Source of the DNA: an uncultured Prevotella sp.
GTDB taxonomy: Bacteria > Bacteroidota > Bacteroidia > Bacteroidales > Bacteroidaceae
Length of the DNA stretch: 50,651 nucleotides
Direction of reading: 5' to 3'
Assembly (NCBI GenBank): GCA_900316565.1
Contig: ONDK01000011.1
Span: forward strand, 1 to 50,651
Translations under genes and position numbers: made by a program
Notes under the pieces: generated by a model
What the model was told of the DNA's origin: nothing
What the model saw: the letters and a program-made list of their open reading frames with translations, nothing else
The model's database searches: none
Part shown: positions 31,646 to 40,774 of the stretch, piece by piece
Position numbering within the stretch: the first letter of the stretch is position 1
How the letters are laid out: every line of letters starts with the position of its first letter

Positions 31646-32966
31646 GAACGACACACATAGGGATGCAAATTTAAGGAACAACATCCTGATTTCAGGATTC
31701 CTTAAATGTGTAGGTCTCTTGACATCTTTATTGGTGGTCCCTGTTACCTTGGGCTACCTTAATAACGAGGTGTATGGCGTTTGGATGACTATAACGTCCA
31801 TTATCTCATGGTTCAACTTCTTTGATATAGGCCTTGGAAATGGAACCCGCAATTATCTTACTCAGGCCATCTCAACAGGTGATTATAAAGGGGCGAGAGC
31901 TTACTTGAGTACCTCCTTGTGTGCCACCGCCGTCTTGGCACTTCTCATTGGCATAGCGTGCCTGCCGCCATTGTGCCTGTTGGATTTCAACAATGTGTTC
32001 AATACTAATGACCTCCCCGGCAGTACGCTGAGGGTGGCGATGTTCATAGCTATAGCATTCACACTTGCAAACTTCGCAATAAGGAACATAGGTCTGGTCT
32101 TTATAGCCATGCAGCGCTATGCACTTAACGACCTGCTCAATGTGGGTGGCTCTGTCCTTGGACTTCTTATAATCTTCCTGCTGACCAAGACAACAGAGGG
32201 CAATCTTGTCTATGTTGTCCTTACGCTGACAGCTTCGCCGGTATTGGTCTATCTGTTGGCGGCTGTGCCAATATTCAGGCATTATGATTACCTGAGACCT
32301 TCGATAAAGGATTTTGATAAGCACTTGCTTGGTCAAGTTGTGGGAAAAGGGCTGGGGTTCTTCTTCATAGAGATAACGAGCTGCCTGGTTATATTCGGAA
32401 GTTCCAATTTGTTTATAACACAGTTCAGTGGTCCTGAGTCGGTTACTGTTTACAATATCGCCTATAAGTTCTTCAACTTGTTGGCAATAGGTTATACAAT
32501 TATTATCTCGCCATTGTGGAATGCCTATACAAATGCTTATGTGAAAGGAGATATGGCCTGGGTGGGCAGAACTTTCAAGCGGTCTTTGGGAATGTGGGGA
32601 CTGACAGTCCTGGCGGGTTGTGTCATGCTGCTGTTGAGTAACTTGTTCTATACTATATGGCTTGGCGGAAAGGTCACGGTGCCACTTAGCATCTCGGTAT
32701 ATGTGTTGCTTTATATCTGCATGTTTAACCTCAACAACTGCGTGACTTATCTTATTAACGGTCTTAACAAGATACGTGTTCAAATGATAACTTCTGCCGT
32801 GGGAACTGCAGGATACCTTATCTTTTTGTTTGCTTTTGGCAATAAATTCGGTATGCCTGGAGTTATTATAAGTATGGCGATTAGCTATTTTGCCATGGCT
32901 ATAGTACATTTGTACCAGTGCCACTTGTTGATAAAAGGTAAGGCCCATGGCATTTGGAATAAGTGA
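31614..32966 (+). CDS. Polysaccharide flippase (Wzx/MATE-like)
   Basis: An integral inner-membrane protein of about 450 residues and twelve or more helices that flips the lipid-linked repeat unit across the membrane. The N-terminal part has NNILISGFLKCVGLLTSLLVVPVTLGYLNNEVYGVW, the typical Wzx opening, then FFDIGLGNGTRNYL. Long hydrophobic helices with small cytoplasmic loops fill the rest. The start is ATG 31614 (ATG 31620 also possible); the TGA of a tiny overlapping ORF and this ATG share a base. It begins a run of same-strand genes through 39341 with short gaps, probably one transcript. Confidence 0.9.
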   Translation: MQMRLLKHIFKNDTHRDANLRNNILISGFLKCVGLLTSLLVVPVTLGYLNNEVYGVWMTITSIISWFNFFDIGLGNGTRNYLTQAISTGDYKGARAYLSTSLCATAVLALLIGIACLPPLCLLDFNNVFNTNDLPGSTLRVAMFIAIAFTLANFAIRNIGLVFIAMQRYALNDLLNVGGSVLGLLIIFLLTKTTEGNLVYVVLTLTASPVLVYLLAAVPIFRHYDYLRPSIKDFDKHLLGQVVGKGLGFFFIEITSCLVIFGSSNLFITQFSGPESVTVYNIAYKFFNLLAIGYTIIISPLWNAYTNAYVKGDMAWVGRTFKRSLGMWGLTVLAGCVMLLLSNLFYTIWLGGKVTVPLSISVYVLLYICMFNLNNCVTYLINGLNKIRVQMITSAVGTAGYLIFLFAFGNKFGMPGVIISMAISYFAMAIVHLYQCHLLIKGKAHGIWNK

Positions 32967-32992
32967 TATTATAGAACTCCATTAGGTTATAT

Positions 32993-34258
32993 ATGGGAAA
33001 CAAGGTCAGTGTTATAACAGTTGTTTACAACGATGTGAGGAACATCCGCCGGACCATGGAGAGCTTCTTCGCTCAAACATGGTCGGAGAAGGAGTATATT
33101 GTCATCGATGGTGGCAGTACTGACGGTACGGCTGACGTGATACGTGAATATGCTGATAGATTGTCCTATTGGTGTACGGAGAAAGACCGTGGCATTTATG
33201 ACGCCATGAATAAGGGCATAAGCCATTGCTCTGGCGATTGGATTAACGTATTGAATTCCGGTGATGTATATGCCGGGCGCGATGCCCTCAAGACGGCCCT
33301 TTCCTCAGATGCTGCAAAGAGTGCGGACGTAATTTATGGTGATAGTGTCGAGGTCCGCAATGGTGATGAGGTCAGCGTGTTTGCAAGTGATGATGCTTCT
33401 GGACTTGAATTCTGCCCTGTCTATAGGCATGGTTCTTCCTTGATACGTTCGGAAGTTCAGAAGAAATTTCTTTATGATTTGAATAAACAGAAGGAATTGG
33501 GGTTCGCCTTGGATTGGGATATGATATTTAGGGTTTACTCCGCCGGGTATAAATTTGCGAAAGTTGGCTGTTTTATAGAAAAATATGACTTGGAAGGGGT
33601 CTCCAATCAGCCCCTTAAGAGTTTGCTTTACAATTATAAGATAACATCTAACGGTAAGCACAGGGCTCGGAAGGCTTGCTTCTTTATCAAGAATCTTATT
33701 AAGCAGATGCTTGTGCGCTCTCTCCTTTACAGGTATGCAGTTGCCTTTGTGGACGAGTATGTCGTTAACGACATATTGCCTCATATACCTTTCTGGAATG
33801 TCAGGCGGGCTCTTTTAAGGCAGATAGGTGTGAAGATAGGAAAGAAATCGTTCCTGATGAAGCGTTGCTATCTGCTTTCTCCACGTAGGATAGTCGTCGG
33901 CGATTATACTGATATCAATCGTGGATGCTTTATTGACGGAAGAGGAGGGGTAACTATTGGCAGTAATGTGTCAATATCGCATGATGTTAGGATTGTTACA
34001 GGAGGTCATGATGTTGACTCAAAAGAATTTCATGCAAAGTATATGCCTGTTGTCATAAAGGACTATGCCTGGCTTGGGATTGGCTGCACGATACTTCAAG
34101 GAGTTACTGTTGGAAAAGGCGCCGTGATTTGTGCCGGAGCCGTTGTAACGCATGATATACCCGATTATGATGTGGTAGGTGGAGTACCTTCGCGGCATAT
34201 AAAATGGCGCAGCAAGGATTTGGATTATCATTGTATTTGGGATTTCCCTTTTACATAA
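32993..34258 (+). CDS. Glycosyltransferase family 2 fused to LbH O-acetyltransferase
   Basis: A bifunctional enzyme of 421 residues. Residues 1 to about 230 are a GT-A transferase: VSVITVVYNDVRNIRRTMESF, VIDGGSTDGT (37-46), EKDRGIYDAMNKGI and the NSGD site (88-91) in place of DxD. Residues about 295-405 form a left-handed beta-helix of hexapeptide repeats (VGDYTDINRGCFIDGRGGVTIGSN in part) with the catalytic-type His339 in TGGHD and the closing AGAVVTHDIPDYDVVGGVPSRHI typical of the WcaF/serine-acetyltransferase clan. The hydrophobic linker (about 228-262) could lie at the membrane. The likely action is to add a sugar and O-acetylate it or its neighbour (inference). Confidence 0.88.
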   Translation: MGNKVSVITVVYNDVRNIRRTMESFFAQTWSEKEYIVIDGGSTDGTADVIREYADRLSYWCTEKDRGIYDAMNKGISHCSGDWINVLNSGDVYAGRDALKTALSSDAAKSADVIYGDSVEVRNGDEVSVFASDDASGLEFCPVYRHGSSLIRSEVQKKFLYDLNKQKELGFALDWDMIFRVYSAGYKFAKVGCFIEKYDLEGVSNQPLKSLLYNYKITSNGKHRARKACFFIKNLIKQMLVRSLLYRYAVAFVDEYVVNDILPHIPFWNVRRALLRQIGVKIGKKSFLMKRCYLLSPRRIVVGDYTDINRGCFIDGRGGVTIGSNVSISHDVRIVTGGHDVDSKEFHAKYMPVVIKDYAWLGIGCTILQGVTVGKGAVICAGAVVTHDIPDYDVVGGVPSRHIKWRSKDLDYHCIWDFPFT

Positions 34259-34276
34259 ACAAGTTATATAAATGTA

Positions 34277-35347
34277 ATGGAGATGAAAGTACTTTTCGAT
34301 CATCAAATATTTTATCAGATAATAGGGGGGGCTTCCAAATACTTTGCAATGATGATTAACTCATTGCCTAAAGGGTGTTGGGAAACCACGACATTGCTTT
34401 CGTGCAACACTTATGTCAGGAGTCTGCATCTCTTTGAGCACAGCTTTCCTTATGTGTTCAGAGGACAGCCCCGGGTTCTTGATTTATTGAACAAACCGTA
34501 TACTCGATATGTCCTGGGCAGACAGGATTATGACGTCTTCCATCAAACGAATTTCGGGACTTATTGCCTTGAAAGTATAGGTAACAAACCGATGGTGACT
34601 ACTTTCCATGATGCGAATTTCCTGCGAAATGATCCACATCCAGAACTGGTGAAACGCCAGAAGGCCTCGTTGCATCGTGCTGATATGATAATATGTGTCA
34701 GTGAGAATACAAGAAAAGATATGCTTAGCTTTTTTGATGTTGACGAAAAGAAGACCAGAGTAGTATATCATGGAATTGACATTCCTGACTTGCAAGCGTT
34801 ACCTGACAACCGGCTCGTGAAGGATGACTACATACTTTATGTGGGGAGGCGCCACAGATACAAGAACTTCAGAAGGTTTATAGAGGCGTACGCTGTTATA
34901 AAAAGCAAGTATCCTGAGCTTAAGCTTGTTTGTACGGGCGACAAGTTCACTTCAGAGGAAAGCCTGTTAATGAGCAAACTGGGCGTAATCGATGATGTCA
35001 GGCTCGTGAGAGCTGATGAGACGGAAATGAAGCAACTTTACAGGGATGCTGTCTTCTTCATTTTCCCAAGCCTTTATGAAGGGTTTGGCATGCCAATACT
35101 TGAAGCTTGGAGTTGCAATTGTCCCGTACTTTTGTCAGATGCAAGTTGTTTCCCGGAGATTGCAGGCAACGCCGGACTTTATTTCCAACCTGACTCTGTA
35201 GATGATATGGTAGATAAAATGGAAAGGGCATTGAGTAATGAGAATTTGAGGAGAAACTTGGTAGAGCTGGGACGGAGCAGGGTGAAGATGTTCTCATGGA
35301 AACGTTGTGCTGACGAACATTTTGCTATTTATAACTCATTGTTGTAA
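34277..35347 (+). CDS. Glycosyltransferase family 4 (mannosyltransferase-like)
   Basis: A GT-B retaining transferase of 356 residues. The N-terminal domain begins MEMKVLFDHQIFYQIIGGASKYF; the C-terminal domain holds ILYVGRRHRYKNFRRFIEAY, the nucleotide-binding PSLYEGFGMPILEAWSCNCPVL with the conserved Glu, and PEIAGNAGLYF. These match the GT4 subgroup often annotated as mannosyl- or rhamnosyltransferases in capsule loci; donor is not certain. It follows the fusion gene by 18 bases. A second in-frame ATG lies at 34283. Confidence 0.9.
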   Translation: MEMKVLFDHQIFYQIIGGASKYFAMMINSLPKGCWETTTLLSCNTYVRSLHLFEHSFPYVFRGQPRVLDLLNKPYTRYVLGRQDYDVFHQTNFGTYCLESIGNKPMVTTFHDANFLRNDPHPELVKRQKASLHRADMIICVSENTRKDMLSFFDVDEKKTRVVYHGIDIPDLQALPDNRLVKDDYILYVGRRHRYKNFRRFIEAYAVIKSKYPELKLVCTGDKFTSEESLLMSKLGVIDDVRLVRADETEMKQLYRDAVFFIFPSLYEGFGMPILEAWSCNCPVLLSDASCFPEIAGNAGLYFQPDSVDDMVDKMERALSNENLRRNLVELGRSRVKMFSWKRCADEHFAIYNSLL

Positions 35348-35367
35348 TGATATTAGATAAATAATTA

Positions 35368-35375
35368 GTAATTTT
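35368..35375 (+). promoter_or_regulatory. Possible internal promoter before the wzz-like gene
   Basis: TAATTTTG lies 27 bases before the ATG at 35402. The -33 region is not convincing, so this is a weak call. Confidence 0.35.
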
Positions 35376-35401
35376 GCACTGTATTATTAAAATTTTGATT
35401 T

Positions 35402-36529
35402 ATGCCATCATCTACTGATACGGATAAGACTAAGGAGATAGATATTATTGCCGCAGCAAAGAAAATCTGGGCTCATAAGCTGTCGTTGCTGATATTTGCC
35501 ATTATATTCTCTGCGCTTGGAATAATAGTAGCTTTAAACACACCGAAGAGTTACACGGCCAATGTAATATTGGCTCCTGAGGTTCAGGGTGCCTCTGTTT
35601 CGGGAAGCCTTTCTGACATGGCTTCTAATTTCGGAATAGACTTGGGCAACAAGCAAAGTGTTGATGCTATTTATCCGGAAATCTATCCGCTTGTGGTCTC
35701 CTCCAATGATTTCGTCCTTGGACTTTTCGATGTTCCTGTTCACTGTAAGGATAGTACTAGAATGAAAACTTACTCGGAGCATCTCCTGAAAGACACAAAG
35801 GAACCGTTCTGGGCTAGTTGGAAGAATTCCGCAATGAGTATTTTCAAAAAGGACAAGGATGATGCTGACAGCAAAGCCGCCGCTGCTGATACAGACCGGT
35901 TTGAGATGTCAAAGCCCGTATATGCTCTATGTAATGGAATAAAGAATAGCATTACATGTCTTGTCGATAAGAAGACAAGCATTATTACCATATCGGTAAC
36001 AGACCACGACCCTCTGGTGGCCGCTATCGTTACTGACACTATCCAGCATCGCTTGCAGTCTTACATAAATACTTACAAGACAAAGAAAACGCGGCGGGAT
36101 GTTGACTATTACAAGAGGCTTAGGGATGAGAGCCTGAGGAAGTACCAGAAGGCGCAAAAGGATTATGCGACTTATGCGGATGCACATCAGGATTTGAATC
36201 TGCAAGAATATCAGTCGAAGGAAGAGGATCTGGAAAACGATATGCAGTTGAAATATAACACCTACACACAGATGCAGGCGCAGTATCAGAATGCCCAGGC
36301 AAAGTTGCAGCAGTCTATGCCTGCCTATACCGTGTTGCAAAAGCCGGTCATGCCATATGAGGCTTCAAGCACACCAAGGGCCTTGATAGTTGCCGTGTAT
36401 CTGCTGATAGGCATTGTCCTTAACAGTGTTTGCGTCTTGTTTGTATATCCTTTGTTTAAAAGGAAACGCGAGAGAAGACTTGCAAAGAAAAATACTGAAG
36501 CTGAAGAGCAATCAGAGAAGTCCGAATAA
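35402..36529 (+). CDS. Chain-length determinant protein (Wzz/PCP type)
   Basis: An inner-membrane polysaccharide copolymerase that sets chain length. The 375 residues have a cytoplasmic N-terminal stretch, a first helix (about 28-47, LSLLIFAIIFSALGIIVAL), a Wzz beta domain starting YTANVILAPE, a long helical coiled-coil region (about 225-310, rich in KYQKAQKDYATY and YNTYTQMQAQYQNAQAK) and a second helix (about 330-352) preceded by a PV-P-EASSTPRA motif, as in the family. No C-terminal kinase domain follows. A charged tail ends the protein. Confidence 0.88.
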   Translation: MPSSTDTDKTKEIDIIAAAKKIWAHKLSLLIFAIIFSALGIIVALNTPKSYTANVILAPEVQGASVSGSLSDMASNFGIDLGNKQSVDAIYPEIYPLVVSSNDFVLGLFDVPVHCKDSTRMKTYSEHLLKDTKEPFWASWKNSAMSIFKKDKDDADSKAAAADTDRFEMSKPVYALCNGIKNSITCLVDKKTSIITISVTDHDPLVAAIVTDTIQHRLQSYINTYKTKKTRRDVDYYKRLRDESLRKYQKAQKDYATYADAHQDLNLQEYQSKEEDLENDMQLKYNTYTQMQAQYQNAQAKLQQSMPAYTVLQKPVMPYEASSTPRALIVAVYLLIGIVLNSVCVLFVYPLFKRKRERRLAKKNTEAEEQSEKSE

Positions 36530-36552
36530 TATAATTAATCGGTTTTGATAAT

Positions 36553-37695
36553 ATGACTATTCCAATTCCTTATGTTACTTTGGTGGCACTATTAGAGCTG
36601 TGCGCTTTCGTGTACGCTTCACCAAGCGCTACGAGAAATATAAGGGTGAATAGTTCTGTGGTGGCAATTATATTGTTCTTTGTCTTTTTTGCTTTCAGGG
36701 GATTTATATTCAGTGACTGGATTTCTTATTATAGCTTCTTTCAGGACTGTACTTGGAGCGATTTGTTCGGTTATAGATTAGGCTCGGTAACAAGTTATGA
36801 ACCAGGTTTTACGTTGTTGTGCCTGATATGTAAGTCTATTTTTAATGACTATTTCTTCTTCCAGTTCGTTGTATGCCTGATAGACACTGTCCTTTTGCTA
36901 AGATTCTTTAGGGGAAGGGTTGACAATGTGGCGTTGGCTTTGCTATTGGTCTTTGTCTTCGACGGCTTGGGAATGTTCGTAAACCTATTGCGTAATTCAA
37001 TAGCTATAATGATCTTTCTTAATGCTATTGATTTTATCCGGGACAGAAAACCGTTGCCTTATTTTGCCATGTGCACTCTTGCCATGTCTTTCCACATGAC
37101 GGCGTTGGTTTATTTCCCTTTGTATTTCTTCTTTCACCGCCATCTGAACAAATGGGTGTTCCTCGCTGTCTTCGTCATTTGCAATGTTGTCTTCCTGGCA
37201 CATATACCAGTGGTCGTTTCGTTATTGAGACTTCTAAGGATTGATGAGGCTTTCACGGACAAGGTGAAGGCTTATACAGAAGTGATGACAACATCCTCGG
37301 TTTTGTCAATAGGATATATTGAAAGACTGTTCACGTTTGCTTTGGCTTTCTGCTTTTATGATAAGTTGTCAAGTATGAAGAAAGAGAATGCTATCTTTCT
37401 GAATGCATTACTGGCATATTTTATCGCTACTTTCTTCTTTGCCCAATTCTTTGATCTGAGTAAGCGGCTGGCTAATCTGTTCTCGTTCTCTTATTGGATA
37501 ATATGGGCTTACTTTATTAATTGTTTCTCATATGTAAGGAATAAGAATATCTATATTTATTTCGTCTCATTCTATTGCCTTGTTAAGATATGGTTTATGA
37601 CTCAGTTGCCAAGTTTGGAATACGAGAACCTGATATTTGGAATAAAGTCATATCAGGAAAGACTGTTTATTATTAATACCACATTTAAAGATTAG
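36553..37695 (+). CDS. EpsG family polysaccharide polymerase (Wzy-like)
   Basis: A polytopic inner-membrane protein (380 residues, about ten helices) that probably polymerises repeat units. The EpsG pattern is clear: FFAFRGFIFSDWISYYSFFQ, then SYEPGFTLLCLICKS, then MFVNLLRNSIAIMIFLNAI with conserved Arg, and LAMSFHMTALVYFPLYFF. The gene is markedly AT-rich with many TTT and AAT codons compared with housekeeping genes. It follows the Wzz-like gene by 23 bases and precedes a rhamnosyltransferase-like gene by 17 bases. Confidence 0.87.
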   Translation: MTIPIPYVTLVALLELCAFVYASPSATRNIRVNSSVVAIILFFVFFAFRGFIFSDWISYYSFFQDCTWSDLFGYRLGSVTSYEPGFTLLCLICKSIFNDYFFFQFVVCLIDTVLLLRFFRGRVDNVALALLLVFVFDGLGMFVNLLRNSIAIMIFLNAIDFIRDRKPLPYFAMCTLAMSFHMTALVYFPLYFFFHRHLNKWVFLAVFVICNVVFLAHIPVVVSLLRLLRIDEAFTDKVKAYTEVMTTSSVLSIGYIERLFTFALAFCFYDKLSSMKKENAIFLNALLAYFIATFFFAQFFDLSKRLANLFSFSYWIIWAYFINCFSYVRNKNIYIYFVSFYCLVKIWFMTQLPSLEYENLIFGIKSYQERLFIINTTFKD

Positions 37696-37712
37696 AACTA
37701 ACATAAGAGTTC

Positions 37713-38585
37713 ATGGCAGACATTAGCACAGATATTGCGTTGGTAATTGTTCTCTATAATCCTAATGGGGAGGAAAAAGATAATATCAGGAGAGTTGCGG
37801 GAGATTTTCCGGGAGTCATTGTTGACAACTCTTCTGTTCCCACGTTTTCTTCTGATGTCGTTGGAAAGATGAGCTATGTTCCATTGAAATATAATGCAGG
37901 GATAGCCAAAGCGCAAAATGAGGGGATTAAGATCTTAATGGGGGCTGGCAATGTTAGGTATATTGTCTTTTTTGACCAAGACAGTGTGATTCCTGAGTCA
38001 TATCCTTATAAGATAGTTTCGGAATATAAAAGGATTAATGATTTGATGGGGGGACGTCTTTCTTGCCTCGGACCTAAGGTATGTGATAAAAATGATGGAG
38101 AGGAATACCATTCCGTCATACATAAGGAAAGCCCAATAGAAAATGGATTTCAACTGAAGTCGGAAATTATCTCATCAGGCTCTTGCGTCTCAATTGAAAA
38201 GTTTAAAGAGGTAGGATTGTTGGATGAGGGCTTGTTTATTGATTTCGTTGATACTGAATGGTGCTTTCGCTCTTGCAGCAAGGGCTTTGTTTGTGGCATT
38301 ACTGATCGTGTAGAATTGAATCATGAGGTCGGAAAACAAAAATTGCATTTAGGTAAGCATATAATAATTATTTCTGCTCCCGTCAGATACTTTTATCAAT
38401 ATAGAAACTTTCTGCTTCTCGCAACAAGGGGATATGTTCCTTGGAATTTTAAGTTCTTCAAAGGTTCTAAGTTTCTTATTAGATGGTTCTATTTCCCATT
38501 TATCAATGGAGGAATGAAAAGATGGAAATATATGAACAAGGGTATAATTTCTGGAGTAAGGGCAATTATTAAAAAAGGACGTTAA
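37713..38585 (+). CDS. Glycosyltransferase family 2 (rhamnosyltransferase-like)
   Basis: A GT2 transferase of 290 residues close in pattern to RfbF-type rhamnosyltransferases. It opens ALVIVLYNPNGEEKDN, has GVIVDNSS, NAGIAKAQNEGI, the metal motif FFDQDSVIP and later SSGSCVSIEKFKEVGLLDE and DFVDTEWCFR. The C-terminal part (about 210-290) holds two hydrophobic aromatic segments that may associate with the membrane. The next gene starts three bases after its stop, so the pair is translationally coupled. No rhamnose synthesis genes are in this window, so the donor is unproven. Confidence 0.88.
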   Translation: MADISTDIALVIVLYNPNGEEKDNIRRVAGDFPGVIVDNSSVPTFSSDVVGKMSYVPLKYNAGIAKAQNEGIKILMGAGNVRYIVFFDQDSVIPESYPYKIVSEYKRINDLMGGRLSCLGPKVCDKNDGEEYHSVIHKESPIENGFQLKSEIISSGSCVSIEKFKEVGLLDEGLFIDFVDTEWCFRSCSKGFVCGITDRVELNHEVGKQKLHLGKHIIIISAPVRYFYQYRNFLLLATRGYVPWNFKFFKGSKFLIRWFYFPFINGGMKRWKYMNKGIISGVRAIIKKGR

Positions 38586-38588
38586 GGA

Positions 38589-39341
38589 ATGATATCAGTT
38601 TGCATAGCAACCTACAATGGGGAGAGGTTCATAAAGGAACAACTGTCTTCTATTCTACAGCAGTTGAACTCTGATGATGAAGTCATTATTTCTGATGATG
38701 GATCATCGGACAGAACATTGGAAATAATAAGGGAACTTAATTCGCCTCTCGTTAAGATATATATTAATAATGGGGAACATGGCTATACACCGAATTTTGA
38801 GAATGCCATAAAGCATTCGAAAGGTGAATATATTTTCATCTCAGACCAAGATGATATATGGTTGCCTGATAAAGTAAAAGTTTGCATGGACTATTTAAAT
38901 GAAGCCGATTTCGTCGTCTCCGATGCCATGCTTATTGATGGTAAGGGAATGAAGATAGGTGACTCTTTTTGCGCTTTAAGAAAATCGAAGTTTGGATTGA
39001 TAAATAATCTAATTCGCTTCAGCTATTTGGGATGTTGCTTTGCCTTCCGTCGCAACATCTTAGATAAAGCTTTGCCATTCCCATCAAATCATGTTCTCTG
39101 CACACATGACAATTGGCTTGCTATTGTCGCAATGGCTTTCTATAGGTCTAAGTTTATTAGCAGGCCGTTAATACGGTATAGACGGTATGGTGGAAATACG
39201 TCATCTGGAGCTGCGAAGAGCACAAAGACGCTTGTCTTCATGCTTAAGTACAGATTATATCTGATATGGAATCTGTTAAAGAGAGCAATTCAAGTCTTAA
39301 CTCAGCCCTTCCTTATCCATAATGGCTTTAAACCTTCTTGA
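38589..39341 (+). CDS. Glycosyltransferase family 2
   Basis: A 250-residue GT-A transferase. It starts ISVCIATYNGERFIKEQLSSILQQ, continues VIISDDGSSDRT, YTPNFENAIKHSKGEYIFISDQDDIWLPDK (metal site DQDD) and ends with RYRRYGGNTSSG. This is the subgroup common in capsule loci. It overlaps the convergent glycosyltransferase gene (39297-40442) by 45 bp, so the two 3' ends are antisense. Base composition is AT-rich. Confidence 0.9.
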   Translation: MISVCIATYNGERFIKEQLSSILQQLNSDDEVIISDDGSSDRTLEIIRELNSPLVKIYINNGEHGYTPNFENAIKHSKGEYIFISDQDDIWLPDKVKVCMDYLNEADFVVSDAMLIDGKGMKIGDSFCALRKSKFGLINNLIRFSYLGCCFAFRRNILDKALPFPSNHVLCTHDNWLAIVAMAFYRSKFISRPLIRYRRYGGNTSSGAAKSTKTLVFMLKYRLYLIWNLLKRAIQVLTQPFLIHNGFKPS

Positions 39342-40442
39342 CCATGCTTCCCAGGAAAGCTTGTCTCTTGTTAATTCATTATCATTATCTGAGAACTCCT
39401 TTAATCTATTGTTATTAATGTCTTCAATAATGATATTGGCAAAATCGTTGCTGCTGGAGCCTGGGGATAGTGTCCGTCCATTGTAGCCATCTATGACATA
39501 GTTCGTTATACCACCTGTGGCATAAGTGTAGCATGGCATGCCAAAAGCGGCAGCCTCGCTTAATACTATTGCTGAGCATTCTGCTTTTGTAGGAAGGAGA
39601 AAGATATGGCATTTCTCTAAAATACGTATGTATTGGGCATATTGCTCGGCATTATTCTTGTTGAGGAAGCCCATGTTCGTTACGTATTCACATTGATATT
39701 TCTTATCTAAATTTCTGATGCCGACAATGAAAAGGTGGGCATTAATGCCTTTATCTCTTAATAGCTTTACTGTATTGAATGCGGTCTCGCCGCCTTTCCT
39801 TTCCCAATCGACTCCGGAGAACAAGATGCGTAACTCGCCACCATGATATGGTTCAACCTTTTTAATGTCATTAGTGTCTATGTTTGGCCCAAACTCTAGA
39901 ACATAGTTGTGGGTTGAATCTCCACCACAATCATTAACAACACTTTCTGCCGCCCATTTAGAAGACCTTATATTAATCCTGGCATGTTGTACGGCTTTCA
40001 TTTCTAACTTCTCAGCTATTCTATATGAATATTTAGAATAACCATGAATGTAATAGTCTATAAGTCCGAATATTGAGGCGTCAGTATAGTATATGAATGG
40101 CTTGTCAATGTTCCTGTAATTGATGTATTGTGCGCCTCCTGGGAAAAAAAGATAATCGCATTTGCTTACAAGGGCTTTATCGATGGAAAGTCCTGTTAGC
40201 ATAGCGTCTAAAGGGAAATGACAGCCTGTTAACCACGGCTTTCTTGTTATAAGTTGTAAGATAGCACGTATCGCTTTTGAGACTTTAAAGAAAAATCCTT
40301 TGGCGTTTAATGGAATCCAAACGACTTCATATCCGGCCTTCTCGATAGACTCCCTTATTTTGTATGTTGTGCCACTCCAGTCAAATCTGTCTTTAAAAGG
40401 ATTGGCAAAAGATACGTATCCTATCTTTTTAATCTTCTCCAT
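39297..40442 (-). CDS. Glycosyltransferase family 4
   Basis: A GT-B transferase of 381 residues, on the opposite strand to the eight-gene run before it. The N-terminal domain opens KIKKIGYVSFANPFKDRFDWSGTTYKI. The C-terminal domain has ILFSGVDWERKGGETAF, then IFLLPTKAECSAIVLSEAAAFGMPCYTYATGG with the conserved Glu residues of GT4. It lies downstream (minus sense) of the exporter remnant at 40681, which suggests it once followed a complete exporter gene. No promoter is visible directly upstream. Its 3' end overlaps the convergent GT2 gene by 45 bp. Confidence 0.87.
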   Translation of the reverse strand: MEKIKKIGYVSFANPFKDRFDWSGTTYKIRESIEKAGYEVVWIPLNAKGFFFKVSKAIRAILQLITRKPWLTGCHFPLDAMLTGLSIDKALVSKCDYLFFPGGAQYINYRNIDKPFIYYTDASIFGLIDYYIHGYSKYSYRIAEKLEMKAVQHARINIRSSKWAAESVVNDCGGDSTHNYVLEFGPNIDTNDIKKVEPYHGGELRILFSGVDWERKGGETAFNTVKLLRDKGINAHLFIVGIRNLDKKYQCEYVTNMGFLNKNNAEQYAQYIRILEKCHIFLLPTKAECSAIVLSEAAAFGMPCYTYATGGITNYVIDGYNGRTLSPGSSSNDFANIIIEDINNNRLKEFSDNDNELTRDKLSWEAWSRRFKAIMDKEGLS

Positions 40443-40680
40443 ATTGCTTGTTTACAAGGTGTTCTAATGCTCTCTCCGATTGCTTAACCATAAACCGTTG
40501 ACGATGCTATTGCCTTATGTCTATTTACCAAGTAATTAGTGGACCCGCATCACAACTGCAAGAAGCATTTTCCTCCATCATTGGCGCAGATAGCTGTATC
40601 GTCTTTCCCGTCCATTGAGGTAAATGTAATGATGTTCTTGTCGCCCTCTTGCCTCTTGCTTTTCTTTAATCCGAGTTCCT
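40443..40680 (-). other. Non-coding or decayed stretch beside the exporter remnant
   Basis: No complete gene is seen. On the minus strand, a frame open from about 40685 to a TGA at 40550 has a coding-like look (EGDKNIITFTSMDGKDDTAI then CANDGGKCFLQL), with an internal ATG at 40615 giving a 21-residue peptide. It could be the tail of a decayed gene. The rest is AT-rich without features. Confidence 0.25.
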
Positions 40681-40774
40681 TACTTCACGATGTTGGCGAT
40701 GGTAGCGAGGACAGCGGCGATGCTGGCGGCGCTAGAACCAACACTGAGGGTTTCGGCAAGGCTCACCCTTGAGG
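40681..40774 (-). pseudogene. Remnant: 3' end of a second exporter (SLBB protein) gene
   Basis: The 85 bases at 40681-40765 match the 3' end of the exporter gene (41520-41604) at 81 positions and encode the same 28 residues (SLAETLSVGSSAAS through IANIVK and stop). All four differences fall at third codon positions and are synonymous. The resemblance continues for a few codons in amino acids only (TSRVS against SSRMS). There is no upstream coding part. The C-terminal end of the PIN gene (stop at 40763-40765) runs into this remnant in another frame. Confidence 0.8.
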
